64,000 nucleotides of DNA from Aquimarina sp. Aq107 (GTDB lineage: Bacteria > Bacteroidota > Bacteroidia > Flavobacteriales > Flavobacteriaceae), in assembly GCF_943733665.1 (NCBI RefSeq), contig NZ_OX030782.1:1136001-1200000 (forward strand), in the 5' to 3' direction. Below are positions 62,354 to 64,000 of the stretch, piece by piece; the first letter of the stretch is position 1; each line of letters opens with the position of its first letter. The notes under the pieces were generated by a model. That model worked only from the letters and a program-made list of their open reading frames with translations. It was not told the DNA's origin and searched no databases. The position numbers and the translations under genes are program-made.

Positions 62354-64000
62354 GTTAAGGGTATTATTGAGATAATACAGGTTAATGGAGTTATTATGTA
62401 TATCCAATAAGGTATGGGAAAAGGATCTCCTTTTGCGTAGGAATGCAGTCCTGATAAGTAATAGTTGACACCAAAAAAAGTCATGATAAGGCTTCCTAAT
62501 GCAAAAAGACTACATACGTTATAGAAATATATATAGTTTTTTGGAATAATGATCCTGATATGAAGTACAAACGAATAGATGATAATGCTAATTAAAGCCC
62601 AAGTCTCTTTGGGATCCCAGCCCCAATATCTTCCCCAAGATTCATTTGCCCAGATGCCTCCAAGAAAAGTACCTATGGTTAACATGTATAATCCAATAGT
62701 ACTTGTAAGCTGATTAATGTTGGTTAGCTTTTTTATGGTATTAGTTGTCTCTTCTTGATTTGAAAACGAAAAGGTGTTTATGCTCATAAGTAATAAAGAG
62801 ATTAATGCTAAAAGTGACCCCATAGCCAGAAAGCCATAACTACCTGTTATGATTGCTACATGAATTAATAGCCAATACGATTTTAATACCGGTACCAAAT
62901 TAGTAATTTCGGGATTCATTAAGCTTCCGTGAGCAATACCAATTAAACAGATAGCTAATATTGATGCTGCAGCTGGTGCAAAAGAGCTTTTTTTGTAAAA
63001 TAGAAAACCAGAAAACATCCCTATCCAAGCAACAAATATGCTAGCTTCATATCCATTACTCCATGGAGCGTGTCCTGATATATACCATCGTAATATAATT
63101 CCAGACCCTTGTAGCAAGAAAATGATAAATAGTAAAAGAATTGTAAGAGATATAGTTTTCTTTAGAGTATTATTTTTTTGCTTAAAAACTTTTATAAAAC
63201 TCAGTAATATTAATAACACACCAAGACAGGTATATCCGATGAGGCACCATAAAAATATAGGATTGTTGTTAAACCATATTTCTAACTTTACTTTGGTTTC
63301 CTCTAGTATAATTGTCTCTCCGTTTTTTTTCTGAAAATTTTTGATTAGTTCAACAGTCTCGTTTGCTTTTGTCCAATTGCCTGTTTTGATTCCAATAGAA
63401 AGGTTTGCAAAATAAGTGGGTGTTATTTTTGAATAAAAAAGTAAGTCGCCCTCGTTAAAACTGGGTTCTTTCTCTATGGGTGTATACCATTTTAGTGATG
63501 GATCATCTTTTTTTGGAAAAATTTTAAGGAATTGACCATTAAGGATACCCCATAAAACGTTAATACGCTCATCAATTTTGATAATATCTTTATCAAAAAT
63601 AGATCGTTTTCCTGGGGCTTTAGCATATGCGCTGCTAACAAGCGATTCGAGTTTGTAATTTCCTTGAAAATCAAAAAATTGGGAAGCACTTGTGTAGCCA
63701 GAAGTGTTAATCTGGATGATTTCTTTTAACTCATGAATTGCTTTTTTCTCAATTTTAATGAACTCCAACAATTGCCATGAATCAGGCTTAAAATTCATTC
63801 CTATGAATATTTGTGTAGGAGTAAGTTGTTTTTTTGTTTTGTTTTTGTCAATATATGTGAAGCCGTTTTTACCATGAATTTTTCTAACTAATTCTAATGA
63901 CAATGTTCCTATTGGTTTAACTCTTCCCTGGAAATCTTGCACTTGGATAGTGGTGAACTTTTGAGCGTGGGTAATGTCTATATATTGTCTCTCAATTAAT
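62326..64000 (-). CDS. ccsA: CcsA/ResB-type cytochrome c biogenesis protein (5' end outside the window)
   Basis: The frame stays open past 63942, where only an internal GTG occurs, to base 64000, so the gene starts beyond the window; 558 residues are visible. The first ~210 are periplasmic (HAQKFTTIQVQDFQGRVKPIGT is typical of the junction in large Bacteroidota fusion proteins). Eight or so membrane helices follow, with the haem-handling WWD-type motif WGRYWGWDPKETWALIS (about 62610-62660) and flanking histidines (HVAIITGSYG and HIRIIIP). CcsA passes haem to apocytochrome c. The usual ResB-like N-terminal part would be in the missing portion. Its relation to nitrate genes is unclear. Confidence 0.88.
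   Translation of the reverse strand, partial: LIERQYIDITHAQKFTTIQVQDFQGRVKPIGTLSLELVRKIHGKNGFTYIDKNKTKKQLTPTQIFIGMNFKPDSWQLLEFIKIEKKAIHELKEIIQINTSGYTSASQFFDFQGNYKLESLVSSAYAKAPGKRSIFDKDIIKIDERINVLWGILNGQFLKIFPKKDDPSLKWYTPIEKEPSFNEGDLLFYSKITPTYFANLSIGIKTGNWTKANETVELIKNFQKKNGETIILEETKVKLEIWFNNNPIFLWCLIGYTCLGVLLILLSFIKVFKQKNNTLKKTISLTILLLFIIFLLQGSGIILRWYISGHAPWSNGYEASIFVAWIGMFSGFLFYKKSSFAPAAASILAICLIGIAHGSLMNPEITNLVPVLKSYWLLIHVAIITGSYGFLAMGSLLALISLLLMSINTFSFSNQEETTNTIKKLTNINQLTSTIGLYMLTIGTFLGGIWANESWGRYWGWDPKETWALISIIIYSFVLHIRIIIPKNYIYFYNVCSLFALGSLIMTFFGVNYYLSGLHSYAKGDPFPIPYWIYIITPLTCIISIIPLTKKAGYDFS

Noticed and set aside
63940..63942. GTG as the start of the CcsA-type gene
   Set aside because: The reading frame continues upstream to the window edge with family-typical sequence (HAQKFTTIQ), so the GTG codes for an internal Val.

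Overview
The window is AT-rich DNA from a marine-type Flavobacteriaceae (Bacteroidota). The evidence is type IX secretion (T9SS) C-terminal sorting domains on three large secreted proteins, a complete SusC/SusD/SusE outer-membrane glycan system, Bacteroidota-style promoters (-7 box TAnnTTTG), a fused CcsA-type cytochrome c assembly protein, and acidic lipoprotein export-type N-termini. Aquimarina or a close relative is my guess, from gene style only. I see no tRNA, rRNA, CRISPR array, transposase or prophage genes.

Layout. (1) 0-15 kb, mostly housekeeping: the 3' end of a secreted DUF4114/LruC-type T9SS protein, an FMN reductase, pabB, an orphan sigma-region-4-like protein, the tilS-dsbD pair, two lipoprotein hydrolases and an orphan TPR histidine kinase. 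(2) 15.2-20.5 kb, minus strand: a candidate peptide export and modification locus made of a 67-residue double-glycine precursor, a DxD glycosyltransferase-like protein, a peptidase-C39 ABC exporter and a HlyD adaptor. (3) 20.8-38.8 kb: a starch/maltodextrin utilisation locus. On the minus strand lie susC-susD-susE and a secreted GH13. On the plus strand lie a LacI regulator, an MFS sugar transporter, beta-phosphoglucomutase, a GH65 phosphorylase and two more GH13 enzymes. Outside the cell the polymer is bound and cut. Oligosaccharides enter through SusCD and are trimmed in the periplasm. The MFS protein imports maltose, GH65 phosphorolyses it, and PgmB feeds glucose-6-phosphate to glycolysis. 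(4) 38.9-45.7 kb: a secreted protein with five near-identical 330-bp repeats, then pfkA, gapA and a BadF-type sugar kinase. (5) 45.8-61 kb: a nitrate/nitrite assimilation island. It holds a NarX-like kinase, a DUF4202 protein, nirD, nirB, a porin, a NarL-like response regulator, a periplasmic double-PilJ protein, narK and the nrtABCD ABC importer. No nitrate reductase is present in the window. (6) 61.3-64 kb: two tandem paralogous small proteins of unknown family and the 3' part of a CcsA-type gene.

The two strongest signals not explained by gene calls are these. First, a 16-bp near-palindrome, TA[AC]GTA-TTNN-TAC[GT]TA, lies upstream of four nitrate transcription units. In three of them it abuts, sharing its last TA, a perfect TAnnTTTG -7 box, as an activator site would. 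Second, the four-gene precursor/glycosyltransferase-like/C39/HlyD locus looks like an uncharacterised secreted peptide system. All functional assignments come from reading motifs in the sequence; no database search was run.
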